Source of the DNA: Candidatus Thermoplasmatota archaeon
GTDB taxonomy: Archaea; Thermoplasmatota; SW-10-69-26; JACQPN01; JAJPHT01
Length of the DNA stretch: 43,783 nucleotides
Assembly: GCA_035540375.1 (NCBI GenBank)
Contig: DATLGO010000079.1
Span: 1 to 43,783 of the forward strand
Reading direction: 5' to 3'
Shown: piece after piece, positions 16,288 through 23,618 of the stretch
Layout: every line of letters starts with the position of its first letter
Numbering within the stretch: the stretch's first letter is position 1
Notes under the pieces: model-generated
What the model saw: only the letters and a program-made list of their open reading frames with translations
What the model was told of the DNA's origin: nothing
Database searches by the model: none
Translations under genes and position numbers: made by a program

Positions 16288-17709
16288 CTAGCCGAACGAA
16301 CGGAGCGCGGGGTCGCCCTTCGCATCGAGCGCGAAGTGGAGCACGTGGAGTCCGCTCAGCATGTCGCTCGCGATCACGTACCCGTCCTTCAGGACGACGT
16401 CCCAGACCTGCGTCGTCCAGTCGTTCCCGATGCCGTAGAACGTGCCCTGGTCGGGCTTGTACCCGTGCTCGCCGTGCGGCAGGATGTACCCGAGCGGTTC
16501 GGGGTTCGCGAGGTCCGCGAGGTCGAGCGCCCACACGCCGCCGTGGTAGGCGGCGATGTAGAGGCGCTCGCCGACAATCTGGAAGTTGTGGAGGCTGAAG
16601 ACGAGCGCGTGGCTGTTGTCGTGGCCTGCGAGCGCGTACTCCGAGAGGACCTTCGGCTTCGCGTAGTCCGTGAAGTCGAGGATCCAGAGGCGCGGGGGCG
16701 TGTCGACGACGTTCTCGGTCACCGCGACCACGATGCGCTTGTCCTGGATCTTCGCGGCGGCCGCGGTGTGGATCCAGCTGAAGTCCTTCGCGCCGTCCCC
16801 GTTCCAGGCCCCGAGGACGCGCCCGAGCGTCGGGTCCTTCCCGTCGAGGATGCGCACGCCCGCGTAGCTGTGGGACACGACGACGACGGGGTCGCCCGTG
16901 AGCGGATCGGCCTGCGTCGTCATGTCGTGCGGGCCCTGGAGGAGAAGGGTTCCGAAAACGCCGAACTCGGCGACGGCCCGAGGGGCGTTGCGCGCGGCGA
17001 GCGGCTCCTGGATGAGGTTCGTGTTGATCATCACGGGCGTGAGGCCGAGCGGCGTCGAAACGAGGCGCCACGCGCTCGGGCCCGAGGTGTCCGCGCAGTA
17101 CACGTAACGCTCCCCGCCGACGACGGCGACGTCCACCATGTGGCACGAGAAGCCGAGCGGCGCGAGGGCGACGACCTTCGGCGCCGTGGGCGTCGTCACG
17201 TCGTACACGACGAAGCCGCGCCCGACGGGTCCGTTGCGCGCGCATTGCGTCGCGAGCACGACGAGGCCCTCTCCGGGGCCGGCCTTCACGTCGCCGACGC
17301 AGTCCGCGTCGGCGGGCGACTTCTCGAAGTGGAGGAACACGGGCGCGCTCGCGTTCGACACGTCGTAGACCGCGAAGCCCGAGGGCCCGCGTCGGCCGTC
17401 GGCCATGCCGGTCCGGATGCCCGCGTAGAGGAGGTCGCCCGCGAGGTCGAGCTCGTTGTGCGTCACCCAATCGACCTCCGGGATGGCGGGCGCGAGGTGC
17501 GCGACGGCGTGGAAATTCCACGGCGCGGGGTGCGCGGCCGGGTCCGTGTGGTCGTGGTCCATCGCGAAGACGGCCTTGAGGTCGGGGACGACGGGGTCGA
17601 CCGTGGGCACGATGTCCTCGGGCGGCGGCACCTTGGCGCCGAGGCAACCGGCGATGGCGGCCGAGGCGAGGACGATGGCGAGCGCGACGAGGACGCGGAT
17701 GGCGCGCAG
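16288..17709 (-). CDS. LVIVD-repeat beta-propeller lipoprotein (CTG start)
   Basis: A 473-residue extracytoplasmic protein with a lipoprotein-type signal: hydrophobic run to about residue 20, then the lipobox IAGC (Cys ~22). The body has repeated FAVYDVSNASAPVFL, FVVYDVTTPTAPKVV and LWILDFTDYAKPKVL units, the LVIVD type of beta-propeller repeat, with many His/Asp residues (DHDHTDPAAH). It would be anchored on the outer face of the membrane; its ligand is unknown. The start is argued to be CTG 17709: GGAGG ends exactly 7 nt before it and the signal peptide begins there. The only canonical in-frame start is ATG 17751, without a Shine-Dalgarno and adding a non-signal-like prefix. thrS lies immediately upstream on the same strand. 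Confidence 0.82.
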   Translation of the reverse strand: MRAIRVLVALAIVLASAAIAGCLGAKVPPPEDIVPTVDPVVPDLKAVFAMDHDHTDPAAHPAPWNFHAVAHLAPAIPEVDWVTHNELDLAGDLLYAGIRTGMADGRRGPSGFAVYDVSNASAPVFLHFEKSPADADCVGDVKAGPGEGLVVLATQCARNGPVGRGFVVYDVTTPTAPKVVALAPLGFSCHMVDVAVVGGERYVYCADTSGPSAWRLVSTPLGLTPVMINTNLIQEPLAARNAPRAVAEFGVFGTLLLQGPHDMTTQADPLTGDPVVVVSHSYAGVRILDGKDPTLGRVLGAWNGDGAKDFSWIHTAAAAKIQDKRIVVAVTENVVDTPPRLWILDFTDYAKPKVLSEYALAGHDNSHALVFSLHNFQIVGERLYIAAYHGGVWALDLADLANPEPLGYILPHGEHGYKPDQGTFYGIGNDWTTQVWDVVLKDGYVIASDMLSGLHVLHFALDAKGDPALRSFG

Positions 17710-17716
17710 GGTTAAG

Positions 17717-17721
17717 CCTCC
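17717..17721 (-). promoter_or_regulatory. Shine-Dalgarno GGAGG, 7 nt before CTG
   Basis: Minus-strand GGAGG, then CTTAACC, then CTG CGC GCC ATC, the start of the hydrophobic signal. It decides the start of the LVIVD lipoprotein. Confidence 0.6.
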
Positions 17722-17761
17722 GGTGGCGCAGTGGCCCCGGCCCGGCTTCAACGTTTGCCCG

Positions 17762-19669
17762 CTAACCGCGGAACACGGGGCGCTCGCTCATCCGCATCGC
17801 GAGCGGGAGCTTGAGGCGCGGCCGGTCGCCGATCTCCCGGTCGGCCCACGCGGCGATCTCGGTCGTCGAGAGGTCCTTCTGCTCGCCCGAGCGCAGGCGC
17901 ACGGGAACGCGGTCCTTGCCCGCCTCCTTCTCGCCGTAGACGACGATCGCGGGGATCCATTCCTTCTCCGCGTCGCGGATCTTGCGGCCGACGCCGTGGT
18001 CGCGGTCGTCGACGTCCGCGCGGATGCCGCGGTTCGTGAGCTCCTTCGCGAAGCCGATGCAGGCCTCCTTGTAGGCGTCCGAGACCGGCACGAACCGCAC
18101 CTGCGTCGGAGAGAGCCAGAACGGGAGGGCGGGCTTCGCCCCCGAGGCGGACCTGATCGCCTCGCGCTCGAGGAGCGCGTATACGTTGCGGTCGATCGAG
18201 CCGGAGAGCGAGGCGTGGAGGAGCAGCGGGTGCTGCTTCTGGCCCTGCTCGTTCGTGAAGTTGATGTCGAACCGCTCGGTGTTCTCGACGTCGATCTGCA
18301 CGGTCGAGAGCGCGGAGGCCTTGCCCTGCGAGTCGACGGCGTTGAACTCGAACTTCATGACGAAGTAGAAGAAGCGCTCGTCCCAGATCTCGAGAAGGAT
18401 CGGACGGTCGAGGAGCTTCGCGAGGTCCACCGCGAACTGGCGGTTCTCGTCGAAGAAGGATCGGACGAAGCGCACGGCCGCGTCGTACGGCGTTCCGAGG
18501 TCGTTCATCCAGCGCATCGACAGCTGGAATTGGGACTTGAACTCCCGCTTCGCCTGCTCCATGTCGGCGACGAGGGTGTGCATGTCCGGCATCGTGAACG
18601 TGCGGAGGCGGCGGAGGCCGGAGAGCTCGCCGCTCTGCTCGCGGCGGAAGGAGTAGTGCGTCAGCTCGTAGATCCGGACGGGGAGGTCCTTGTACGAGAT
18701 GGTCATGTCGTGCATGATCAGGTACTGACCGAAGCACGCGGCGAAGCGCAGGAAGTAGTCCTTGTCCTCTGACTTGACGACGTACTGCCGCGCGGGGAAG
18801 CGGTTGAGGTACTTCGAGAGCGCGGGGTGGTCGTAGTCGTACATGATGGGCGTCTCGACGCGCATGCCGCCCGCCTCGGCGACGATGTCGGAGACGCGCG
18901 TCTCGAGGAGACGCTTCACGAGCTGGCCCTTCGGGTACCAGCGGAAGTTGCCCGCGTCGGACCCGGGCTCGTAGTCGACGAGCTCGAGCTCGCGCATGAG
19001 GCGCACGTGCGGCGGCTCCTCGCCCGCCTTGCGCGTGCCCTTCGTCTCGTGGAGGTAGAGCGCGCGGAGGTTGTCGTGGCCCCTGAAGTCGAACTGGTCC
19101 GCGGCGACGAGCTCGCCCGCGGGGGTCAGCACGTACCAGTGGCTCACGAGCTTCTTCTCCTTCTTCAGGGCCTCCGACTCGCGCGCCTCGGGCACGCCCG
19201 CGACCGCGGGCGCCGCGGGGGCCGCCGGGGCGGCTTCGCCGGCCTCGGCCTTGATCTGGCGCGAAAGCTCGGCAAGCGGGTGCCCCTTCGCGTGGAGCTT
19301 GAAGGCCTTGTAGTAGCCGAACGGCGCGGCCGTCACGTCGTAGCCCGCCGCCCTCGTCGCCGCGATGAGCGCGCTTCCGATCTCGCGGCCCTTCGCGGGC
19401 GAGGCGAGGCTCGACGAGAGGTGCGCGTACGGATAGAGGACGACCTTCGGCGCCTTCACCTGCGCGTTCACGTTGTTGATCTCGGCGACGGCCTTCGCGA
19501 CGACGACGTCGCCCTGGTTCTCGTCGTCCTTCTCCACCGTGTAGAAGACCACGAGCGCCTCCTCCACGCGGCCCGCCTTCTCGGCGTCGGCGAGCGGCGG
19601 CGCGCTTTTAAGCGCGGGCTTCTTCGCCTCGAACTCGAGGAGGTCGCTGTGGATGAAGAGGAGCTTCAC
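17762..19669 (-). CDS. thrS: Threonyl-tRNA synthetase, archaeal type
   Basis: A 635-residue class II aminoacyl-tRNA synthetase charging tRNA-Thr. Seen: the archaeal DTD-like editing domain (~1-145) starting VKLLFIHSDLLEFEAKKPAL with VVLYPYAHLSSSLASP, which clears Ser-tRNA-Thr. A Pro/Ala-rich linker follows, then the catalytic core with ACFGQYLIMHDM (zinc Cys and His), motif 2 FRREQSGELSGLRRLRTF, MPDMHTL, and motif 3 before the anticodon-binding domain (VSDAYKEACIGFAKEL, DDRDHGVGRKIRDAEKEWIP). GTG 19669 was chosen because the editing domain begins there and a strong TATA box lies 26 nt upstream. The LVIVD gene follows. Confidence 0.96.
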   Translation of the reverse strand: MKLLFIHSDLLEFEAKKPALKSAPPLADAEKAGRVEEALVVFYTVEKDDENQGDVVVAKAVAEINNVNAQVKAPKVVLYPYAHLSSSLASPAKGREIGSALIAATRAAGYDVTAAPFGYYKAFKLHAKGHPLAELSRQIKAEAGEAAPAAPAAPAVAGVPEARESEALKKEKKLVSHWYVLTPAGELVAADQFDFRGHDNLRALYLHETKGTRKAGEEPPHVRLMRELELVDYEPGSDAGNFRWYPKGQLVKRLLETRVSDIVAEAGGMRVETPIMYDYDHPALSKYLNRFPARQYVVKSEDKDYFLRFAACFGQYLIMHDMTISYKDLPVRIYELTHYSFRREQSGELSGLRRLRTFTMPDMHTLVADMEQAKREFKSQFQLSMRWMNDLGTPYDAAVRFVRSFFDENRQFAVDLAKLLDRPILLEIWDERFFYFVMKFEFNAVDSQGKASALSTVQIDVENTERFDINFTNEQGQKQHPLLLHASLSGSIDRNVYALLEREAIRSASGAKPALPFWLSPTQVRFVPVSDAYKEACIGFAKELTNRGIRADVDDRDHGVGRKIRDAEKEWIPAIVVYGEKEAGKDRVPVRLRSGEQKDLSTTEIAAWADREIGDRPRLKLPLAMRMSERPVFRG

Positions 19670-19690
19670 GTCCCGCTGAACCGCGGCAGG

Positions 19691-19699
19691 GTATAAAAT
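19691..19699 (-). promoter_or_regulatory. TATA box of thrS
   Basis: Plus-strand GTATAAAAT (minus ATTTTATAC) is the best TATA match in the window, centred about 26 nt upstream of GTG 19669, predicting a leaderless thrS transcript. It is near-symmetric and might also serve the divergent ribbon-helix-helix gene. Confidence 0.72.
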
Positions 19700-19816
19700 C
19701 CATCGGCGGGCCTGCGGACCGTGGTTTCCGGGGGACGGGAGCGTGAACCTTGAGCGCCCGCGCCCCCGCGAGGCGCAAGGGTGATCCCGCCTCCCGCGCC
19801 TCGCCGTGGGATCATC

Positions 19817-19981
19817 ATGCAGGTGCGGATTCCTCCCGATCTCGTGGAAGCGATCGAGGACCTGGTGCGGCGCGGCGCCTTCCCGACACCCGAGGCCGCG
19901 GTCGCCGATCTCGTGCGCATCGGTCTTTCCGCGCGGGGCGCGGCCGAGCACGCGGTGAGCGCGGACACGGCCTGGGGCTGA
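19817..19981 (+). CDS. Ribbon-helix-helix-like small protein (copy 1)
   Basis: A 54-residue protein from ATG 19817: MQVRIPPDLVEAIEDLVRRG, then FPTPEAAVADLVRIGLSARG. A short beta strand and two helices with a conserved G-x-F/Y-P turn fit the CopG/Arc ribbon-helix-helix fold used by dimeric DNA-binding repressors and antitoxins. The next gene encodes a second protein with the same core. No toxin-like gene is adjacent, so autoregulation or chromosome binding is as likely as an antitoxin role. It is too short for confident family assignment. Confidence 0.66.
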   Translation: MQVRIPPDLVEAIEDLVRRGAFPTPEAAVADLVRIGLSARGAAEHAVSADTAWG

Positions 19982-19987
19982 GCCAAA

Positions 19988-19994
19988 CCTTATC
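19988..19994 (+). promoter_or_regulatory. TATA-like box, second RHH gene
   Basis: CCTTATC, centred about 28 nt before ATG 20019, suggests that copy 2 has its own leaderless promoter although a GGAGG also lies 3 nt before the ATG. Confidence 0.5.
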
Positions 19995-20018
19995 CTGCTC
20001 CGGGCCGAAAGGAGGGTC

Positions 20019-20255
20019 ATGAGCGTCGACGTGCCGCTCCCGGAGACCCTCGCGCGGGAAGTGCGCGCCCTCGTGGACGCGGGCGAGTATCCCGACCTTG
20101 CGACCGCCGTCGCGGATCTCGTGCGCCTCGGCCTGCTTTCGCGCGAGCGCCCGTTCCGGCCCTCGCCCGGCCGGCCGCCGATGCCGCCGGGCCGGCGCGA
20201 CCCGGGCGACGACCGCCCGATCGAGATCCGTCCGGACGACGTCAACTGGATGTGA
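20019..20255 (+). CDS. Ribbon-helix-helix-like small protein (copy 2)
   Basis: A 78-residue protein: VDVPLPETLAREVRALVDAG, then EYPDLATAVADLVRLGLLSRE, the same strand-helix-turn-helix core as copy 1 (AVADLVR(I/L)GL identical in spirit), followed by a Pro/Arg-rich tail and an acidic C-terminus (RPDDVNWM). It is presumably a dimeric DNA-binding protein. The tandem arrangement, 37 bp apart, suggests duplication and possible heterodimers. ATG start; GGAGG at 20011-20015 is unusually close to it. Confidence 0.7.
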   Translation: MSVDVPLPETLAREVRALVDAGEYPDLATAVADLVRLGLLSRERPFRPSPGRPPMPPGRRDPGDDRPIEIRPDDVNWM

Positions 20256-20467
20256 GCGAAGCCTTCGCTCGAAGGATGAAGGCCCGGACGCGGGGGCGTC
20301 CGGGGACCGGGGTCCCGGGAAACGAAAAGAGAAGGCCCGAGTAGTTGTCGTCGTCCACCGCGCGGCGGGGGCGGCCTCCGCGCGTCGGACCACGTGCATC
20401 CGGTGCTGAAACACACCGGGGTCTCCCCCCGGCGAGCCGACGTATCCCCGGGGGAAGATTTCAAGCT

Positions 20468-20483
20468 TTCGTGGATTCACGAA
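20468..20483. promoter_or_regulatory. Palindromic operator candidate upstream of winged-helix gene
   Basis: Perfect TTCGTG-GATT-CACGAA inverted repeat, about 35 bp upstream of the TATA-like box of the winged-helix gene. The half-site spacing suits a dimeric helix-turn-helix protein, so autoregulation is plausible. The rest of the 291-bp spacer (20256-20546) shows no gene. Confidence 0.42.
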
Positions 20484-20517
20484 GTCCAAAATGCAAGACG
20501 ACGCGATTTTCCAAAAG

Positions 20518-20525
20518 CATAAATC
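20518..20525 (+). promoter_or_regulatory. TATA-like box, winged-helix gene
   Basis: CATAAATC centred 26 nt before ATG 20547, fitting a leaderless start. Confidence 0.62.
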
Positions 20526-20546
20526 CCGGCCCGCCGTGCCCTTCGC

Positions 20547-20894
20547 ATGGAGCGTCGTCGGTCCCGCGCATCGCGCGCCGAGCGGCGCGAGATGGCGATC
20601 GGCGACGATCCCGAGGCGATCGCGCGCCTCGTGCGGATCCTCGCCGCGAGCGTGAACGTCGCGATCCTGCGCGCGCTCGTCCTCGAGCGCGAGCGGCGCG
20701 GGGAGGACGGGTGGCTCTTCCTCTCGGAGATCGCGGAGCGCATCGGCGAGAAACCGGGGACCGTGGTCCTCGCCGTCGAGAAGCTGGCGCCGCTCCTCGA
20801 GGAGCGGAGGGAAAAGGGGAAGCGCTACTTCCGGAGCCGCGTGGAGGCGCTGAGCGTCACGCTCGCGATCCACCCGGCGGAAGCCGCGTTCTGA
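20547..20894 (+). CDS. Winged-helix (ArsR-like) transcriptional regulator
   Basis: A 115-residue DNA-binding protein. Seen: a basic N-terminus (MERRRSRASRAERRE), a helical core LVRILAASVNVAILRALVLER, the predicted recognition unit FLSEIAERIGEKPGTVVLAVEKLAPL and a wing-like EERREKGKRYFRSRVEAL. This is the ArsR/HTH_20 arrangement (X-VLxIL....L-S-I...L......V...L..L...GLV). No metal-binding Cys are present, so it is not a metal sensor of the classical type. The upstream palindrome at 20468 is a candidate self-operator. It is convergent with the acidic protein gene at 20895. Confidence 0.8.
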   Translation: MERRRSRASRAERREMAIGDDPEAIARLVRILAASVNVAILRALVLERERRGEDGWLFLSEIAERIGEKPGTVVLAVEKLAPLLEERREKGKRYFRSRVEALSVTLAIHPAEAAF

Positions 20895-21173
20895 TCAGGC
20901 CGAGGGCGGGTCGTCCGTCGCGGGCGCGGGCGCCGGCGCGATCGCGGCCGCGCGGGGCGCGTTCGCGGCGGGCGGCGTCGCGGCCTGGGGCGCGGGTCCG
21001 CGGCGGCCGTTCAAGCCGAGGGCGAGACCGTAGATGAGCGCGATCTCGCGCATCTCCTTGTACTCGTCCCGGTTGCGGACGAGCCCCACGATGGGAACGT
21101 CGAGCCCCATCGAGAAGCGGACAATGTCATCGTCGTCGAACGTCTGCATCTTTTTCGAGGTCCCCGACGCCAT
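20895..21173 (-). CDS. Small hypothetical protein with acidic core and Ala/Pro tail
   Basis: A 92-residue protein from ATG 21173: MASGTSKKMQTFDDDDIVRF, then SMGLDVPIVGLVRNRDEYKEMREIALIYGLALGLNGRRG, followed by an Ala/Pro-rich low-complexity tail. The conserved-looking core (~12-55) may be a small helical partner domain. An in-frame upstream start at 21203 would add ten residues. A TATAish TTAAATAG element lies at 21205-21212. No function is assigned. The CCCGG-type array begins just beyond its promoter. Confidence 0.6.
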   Translation of the reverse strand: MASGTSKKMQTFDDDDIVRFSMGLDVPIVGLVRNRDEYKEMREIALIYGLALGLNGRRGPAPQAATPPAANAPRAAAIAPAPAPATDDPPSA

Positions 21174-21203
21174 GTTACCCGAACCCAAGGGACGCGACAC
21201 CAC

Positions 21204-21212
21204 CTATTTAAC
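21204..21212 (-). promoter_or_regulatory. TATA-like box, gene at 20895-21173
   Basis: Minus-strand TTAAATAGG, about 35 nt before ATG 21173, giving a short leader of roughly 8-9 nt if the usual spacing holds. Confidence 0.5.
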
Positions 21213-21255
21213 CGGCCCAAGAGCGCCATTGTGGCGAACGGAAGAATGACGGCCA

Positions 21256-21274
21256 ACCCGGTTCCACACCGGGT
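21256..21274. repeat. Inverted repeat at the left edge of the CCCGG array
   Basis: Perfect 7-bp inverted repeat ACCCGGT-TCCAC-ACCGGGT. It borders the tandem array that begins at about 21290 and shares its CCCGG core. Confidence 0.5.
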
Positions 21275-21289
21275 CTCAAACCCTCCGCA

Positions 21290-21522
21290 ATCCCGGTCCC
21301 GGTCCCGGACCCGGTCCCGGACCCGACTTCCGGCTCCCGGCTCCCGGTCCCGGAACCCGACGCCCGGCCCCGGCACCCGGCATCCGGTCCCGGCTCCCGG
21401 CTCCCGGACCCGACTCCCGGCTCCCGGTCCCGGTCCCGGCACCCGACACCCGGTCCCGACGCCCGGTCCCGATGCCCGGCTCCCGGTCCCGGTCCCGACG
21501 CCCGGTTTCAGCGCCCGGCGCC
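21290..21522. repeat. Tandem 6/7-nt CCCG(G/A)N(1-2) array 1, G4-forming on minus strand
   Basis: About 230 bp of consecutive units such as GGTCCC, GGACCC, GGCTCCC, GACGCCC and GGCACCC. Unit length alternates irregularly between 6 and 7, so no protein frame is maintained. I count just over thirty CCC tracts; on the minus strand these are GGG tracts separated by 3-4 nt, the spacing of G-quadruplex motifs. The array lies in the 434-bp spacer (21174-21607) between divergent genes, upstream of the OB-fold gene. The pattern is seen directly; quadruplex formation is inferred. Confidence 0.88.
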
Positions 21523-21569
21523 CGACCGTGTGTCGTCCTCTGTGGATTCTTGATGGCCTCCCTCGTTGC

Positions 21570-21577
21570 CTTTAAGA
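21570..21577 (+). promoter_or_regulatory. TATA-like box, OB-fold gene
   Basis: CTTTAAGA about 35 nt before ATG 21608, directly after the repeat array. Confidence 0.5.
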
Positions 21578-21607
21578 AGGACGTGTGCCCTGGCGTGCCG
21601 AGCGTCC

Positions 21608-21898
21608 ATGCTGGCCCGCGACCTGAAGGACAAAAGCAAGGTCGACCAACTCGAAGTCACCGTCCTGAAGAAGGAGGAGCCTCGAAGCGTCAACTCGCGC
21701 GCCGGCGACGCCTTGACTGTCTGCGACTGCGAGGCGGTGGACGGGGAAGGCGGCAAGGTCAAGATCAGCCTCTGGAACGACGAGATCGAGAGGGTCTCGG
21801 AAGGGGCGAAGATCCGGATCACGAACGGATGGGCCTCCGCGTTCCGCGGCGAGATCAAGGTCTCTGCGGGCAAGTTCGGCAAGCTCGAGATCCTCTGA
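21608..21898 (+). CDS. OB-fold (RPA-like) nucleic-acid-binding protein
   Basis: A 96-residue protein. Seen: MLARDLKDKSKVDQLEVTVL, then KKEEPRSVNSRAGDALTVCDCEAVDGEGGKVKISLWNDEIERVSEGAKIRITNGWASAFRGEIKVSAGKFGKLEIL. The order L-V..... D..G...(I/L)SLW....... G....I..G......G.....G..G matches the single OB fold of archaeal RPA-like ssDNA-binding proteins (SLWND, ITNGWASAFRGE, GKFGKLE). It may bind ssDNA or RNA. The start is ATG 21608. It lies directly downstream of a G4-prone array, so autogenous binding is conceivable but unproven. The membrane protein gene begins 12 bp after its stop. Confidence 0.8.
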   Translation: MLARDLKDKSKVDQLEVTVLKKEEPRSVNSRAGDALTVCDCEAVDGEGGKVKISLWNDEIERVSEGAKIRITNGWASAFRGEIKVSAGKFGKLEIL

Positions 21899-21910
21899 GG
21901 CGGTGCGTCC

Positions 21911-22513
21911 TTGGAGTGGGGCGAGTGGATCCTGGCGTTCATCGACGCCCATCCCATCCTGGTCCTCGTCGCGGCGTTCACGCTCGACAGCCTGGGGATC
22001 CCGAGCGTCCCCGAGATCGCGACGCTCATCGTCTTCGGCGCGAACCCGACGATCGTCTGGGCTCTGCAGATCCTCGCCATCGTCGTCGCGGTCGAGGTCT
22101 TCGCGGGGTGGGTCCTCTACGCCCTGGTCAAGCGCTTCGGCGTCCCGCCGTGGCTCTCCAAAATCATGGTGAAGTACTCGTCCTCGCTCATGCTCGCGGA
22201 CGAGCGCCTCCTGCTCCTCAACCGCATCTTCCCGGTCCTGCCCTTCGGCGGGGCGTTCATCCACGTCGCGGGCTGGAACGTGCGCCGCGCCTTCGCGTTC
22301 GTCGCGGCCGGGTCCGCCATGAAGTACGCGCTGCTCCTCGCCTTCTCGGGCGTGGCGTTCGTGTACCTCGAGTCCGACTTCGCGCGCGGCGTGAGCCTCG
22401 GCGGCCTCGTGCTCTTCCTTGTCGGGAGCTGGTTCGTCGCGTCCCGCCGCAGGAAGCGCCTGACGGCGGCGCCCAACGCGGCCGCGCCTCAGCTCGAGAT
22501 CGCGGAGCGGTAG
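21911..22513 (+). CDS. DedA/VTT-like membrane protein
   Basis: A 200-residue integral membrane protein with four to five hydrophobic segments (~10-35, 45-75, 105-130, 135-155, 160-180). The block LLLLNRIFPVLPFGGAFIHVAGWNVRRAFAFV resembles the R-x-x-P....G...AG.....R.F conserved core of DedA/SNARE-associated (VTT) proteins, which flip or transport lipids or polyprenyl phosphates. The start is TTG 21911 (the codon before GAG TGG GGC). It follows the OB-fold gene by 12 bp and overlaps the convergent glycosyltransferase gene by 25 bp at the 3' end. Family assignment is tentative. Confidence 0.7.
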   Translation: MEWGEWILAFIDAHPILVLVAAFTLDSLGIPSVPEIATLIVFGANPTIVWALQILAIVVAVEVFAGWVLYALVKRFGVPPWLSKIMVKYSSSLMLADERLLLLNRIFPVLPFGGAFIHVAGWNVRRAFAFVAAGSAMKYALLLAFSGVAFVYLESDFARGVSLGGLVLFLVGSWFVASRRRKRLTAAPNAAAPQLEIAER

Positions 22514-23610
22514 AGCTTCTCCATCTCGAGGGCGACCTCGCTCCATGCGAGGGCCTTCGCGCGTCCGCGCGTGCGCTCGACGAGATCCGCGCGGAGCTTC
22601 GGGTCGGCGACGAGCCGCGCGAGCGCCTCGCCCGCGGCCGCGGTGTCGCCGGGCGGCACGACGACGCCCGCATCCTCGACGACCTCCGCGACGCCGCCCA
22701 CGTCCGCGCCGACGACGGGCGCGCCCGCGACGAGCGCCTCGGCGATCGCGATGCCGAAGCTCTCGAAGCGCGCCATGTGGACGAGCGCCGTCGCGTTCTG
22801 GAGGAGGCGGAACTTCGTGGCCTCGGGGACCCACCCATTGATCTCGACGCGGTCCTCGACGCCGAGGCGGCGCGCGAGCCTGAGGAGCGCGGCGCGCTCG
22901 GGTCCCTTCCCGCACACGATGAGACGCGCGTTCGCGCCACGGCGGTTCGCCTCGGCGAAGGCGCGAATCACGAGGTCGGTGCCCTTCTCGGGCGTGAGGC
23001 GGCCGACCGCGACGAAGTACGGCGCGCGCGGAAGCTCGCGGCCGTCGTCCGCCTCCCACTCGGCCGTCCCGGGCTTCGGGGGCGCGCAGCCGTTGGGCAC
23101 GAGCTTGAGCTTCAATTCGGGGAAGCCGCGGCGCGCAAGGTCGTCCCGCACGAAGCGGCTGATCGCCGCGATGGAGTGGGCGCGCTCGACGTAGCGCTTG
23201 TTCCAGCGGTCATTCGCGAGCGAGAGCGGACGAAGGAGGCCGGACCCTTCGCCGTAGGTGTTGTGGTACGTGAACACCTGCGGGATGCCCGAGCGGTCGA
23301 CGGCCTTGGTGTACTCGGGCGCCCAGCGGTAATGGAAGTCGAGGACGTCCGGCGCGAGGTCGCGAAGCGCCTTCTCGACGCCCTCGGTGCGGAGGATCGG
23401 CGGATTCCACTTGACGGGAAGCGGCTTCGCGGGGAGGCGCACGACGCGGAAGCCGTCCATCGTCTCCTCCTTCGGGGTGCCGGGGAGGCGCGACGTCAGG
23501 ACCGTGACCTCGTGTCCGCGCTCGAGGAGCGCGCGCGAGACGTGGTAGATGCGGCGTTCGATGCCGCCGAGGTGCGGGAAGAAGAACGGATTGACGTGGC
23601 AGACGTGCAT
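22489..23610 (-). CDS. Family 4 glycosyltransferase (second of a pair)
   Basis: A 373-residue GT-B glycosyltransferase. Seen: MHVCHVNPFFFPHLGGIERR with the GGIE/GGxE acceptor-side loop, PQVFTYHNTYGEG, YFVAVGRLTPEKGTDLVIRA, IVCGKGPERAALLRLA, VHMARFESFGIAIAEALVAGAPVVG containing the E-x7-E donor-sugar motif, and PPGDTAAAGEAL. This is the GT4 pattern of retaining enzymes that build polyprenyl- or lipid-linked glycans from nucleotide sugars. It starts 8 bp after the stop of the other GT4 gene, with a GAGG-type ribosome site. The two probably act sequentially on one acceptor in the inner membrane face. Confidence 0.92.
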   Translation of the reverse strand: MHVCHVNPFFFPHLGGIERRIYHVSRALLERGHEVTVLTSRLPGTPKEETMDGFRVVRLPAKPLPVKWNPPILRTEGVEKALRDLAPDVLDFHYRWAPEYTKAVDRSGIPQVFTYHNTYGEGSGLLRPLSLANDRWNKRYVERAHSIAAISRFVRDDLARRGFPELKLKLVPNGCAPPKPGTAEWEADDGRELPRAPYFVAVGRLTPEKGTDLVIRAFAEANRRGANARLIVCGKGPERAALLRLARRLGVEDRVEINGWVPEATKFRLLQNATALVHMARFESFGIAIAEALVAGAPVVGADVGGVAEVVEDAGVVVPPGDTAAAGEALARLVADPKLRADLVERTRGRAKALAWSEVALEMEKLYRSAISS

Positions 23611-23618
23611 CGGGACCC

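Noticed and set aside
19670-20464. N-terminal extension of thrS to 20464
   Set aside because: Arg/Pro-rich non-conserved sequence running antisense through both RHH genes; a strong TATA box and the editing domain place the start at 19669.
21290-21522. CRISPR array
   Set aside because: Units are 6-7 nt with no spacers and no cas genes are present.
21231-21575. Open frame of Pro/Gly/Ser/Arg repeats over array 1
   Set aside because: The unit length switches between 6 and 7 nt, so no frame is conserved; composition only reflects the repeat.
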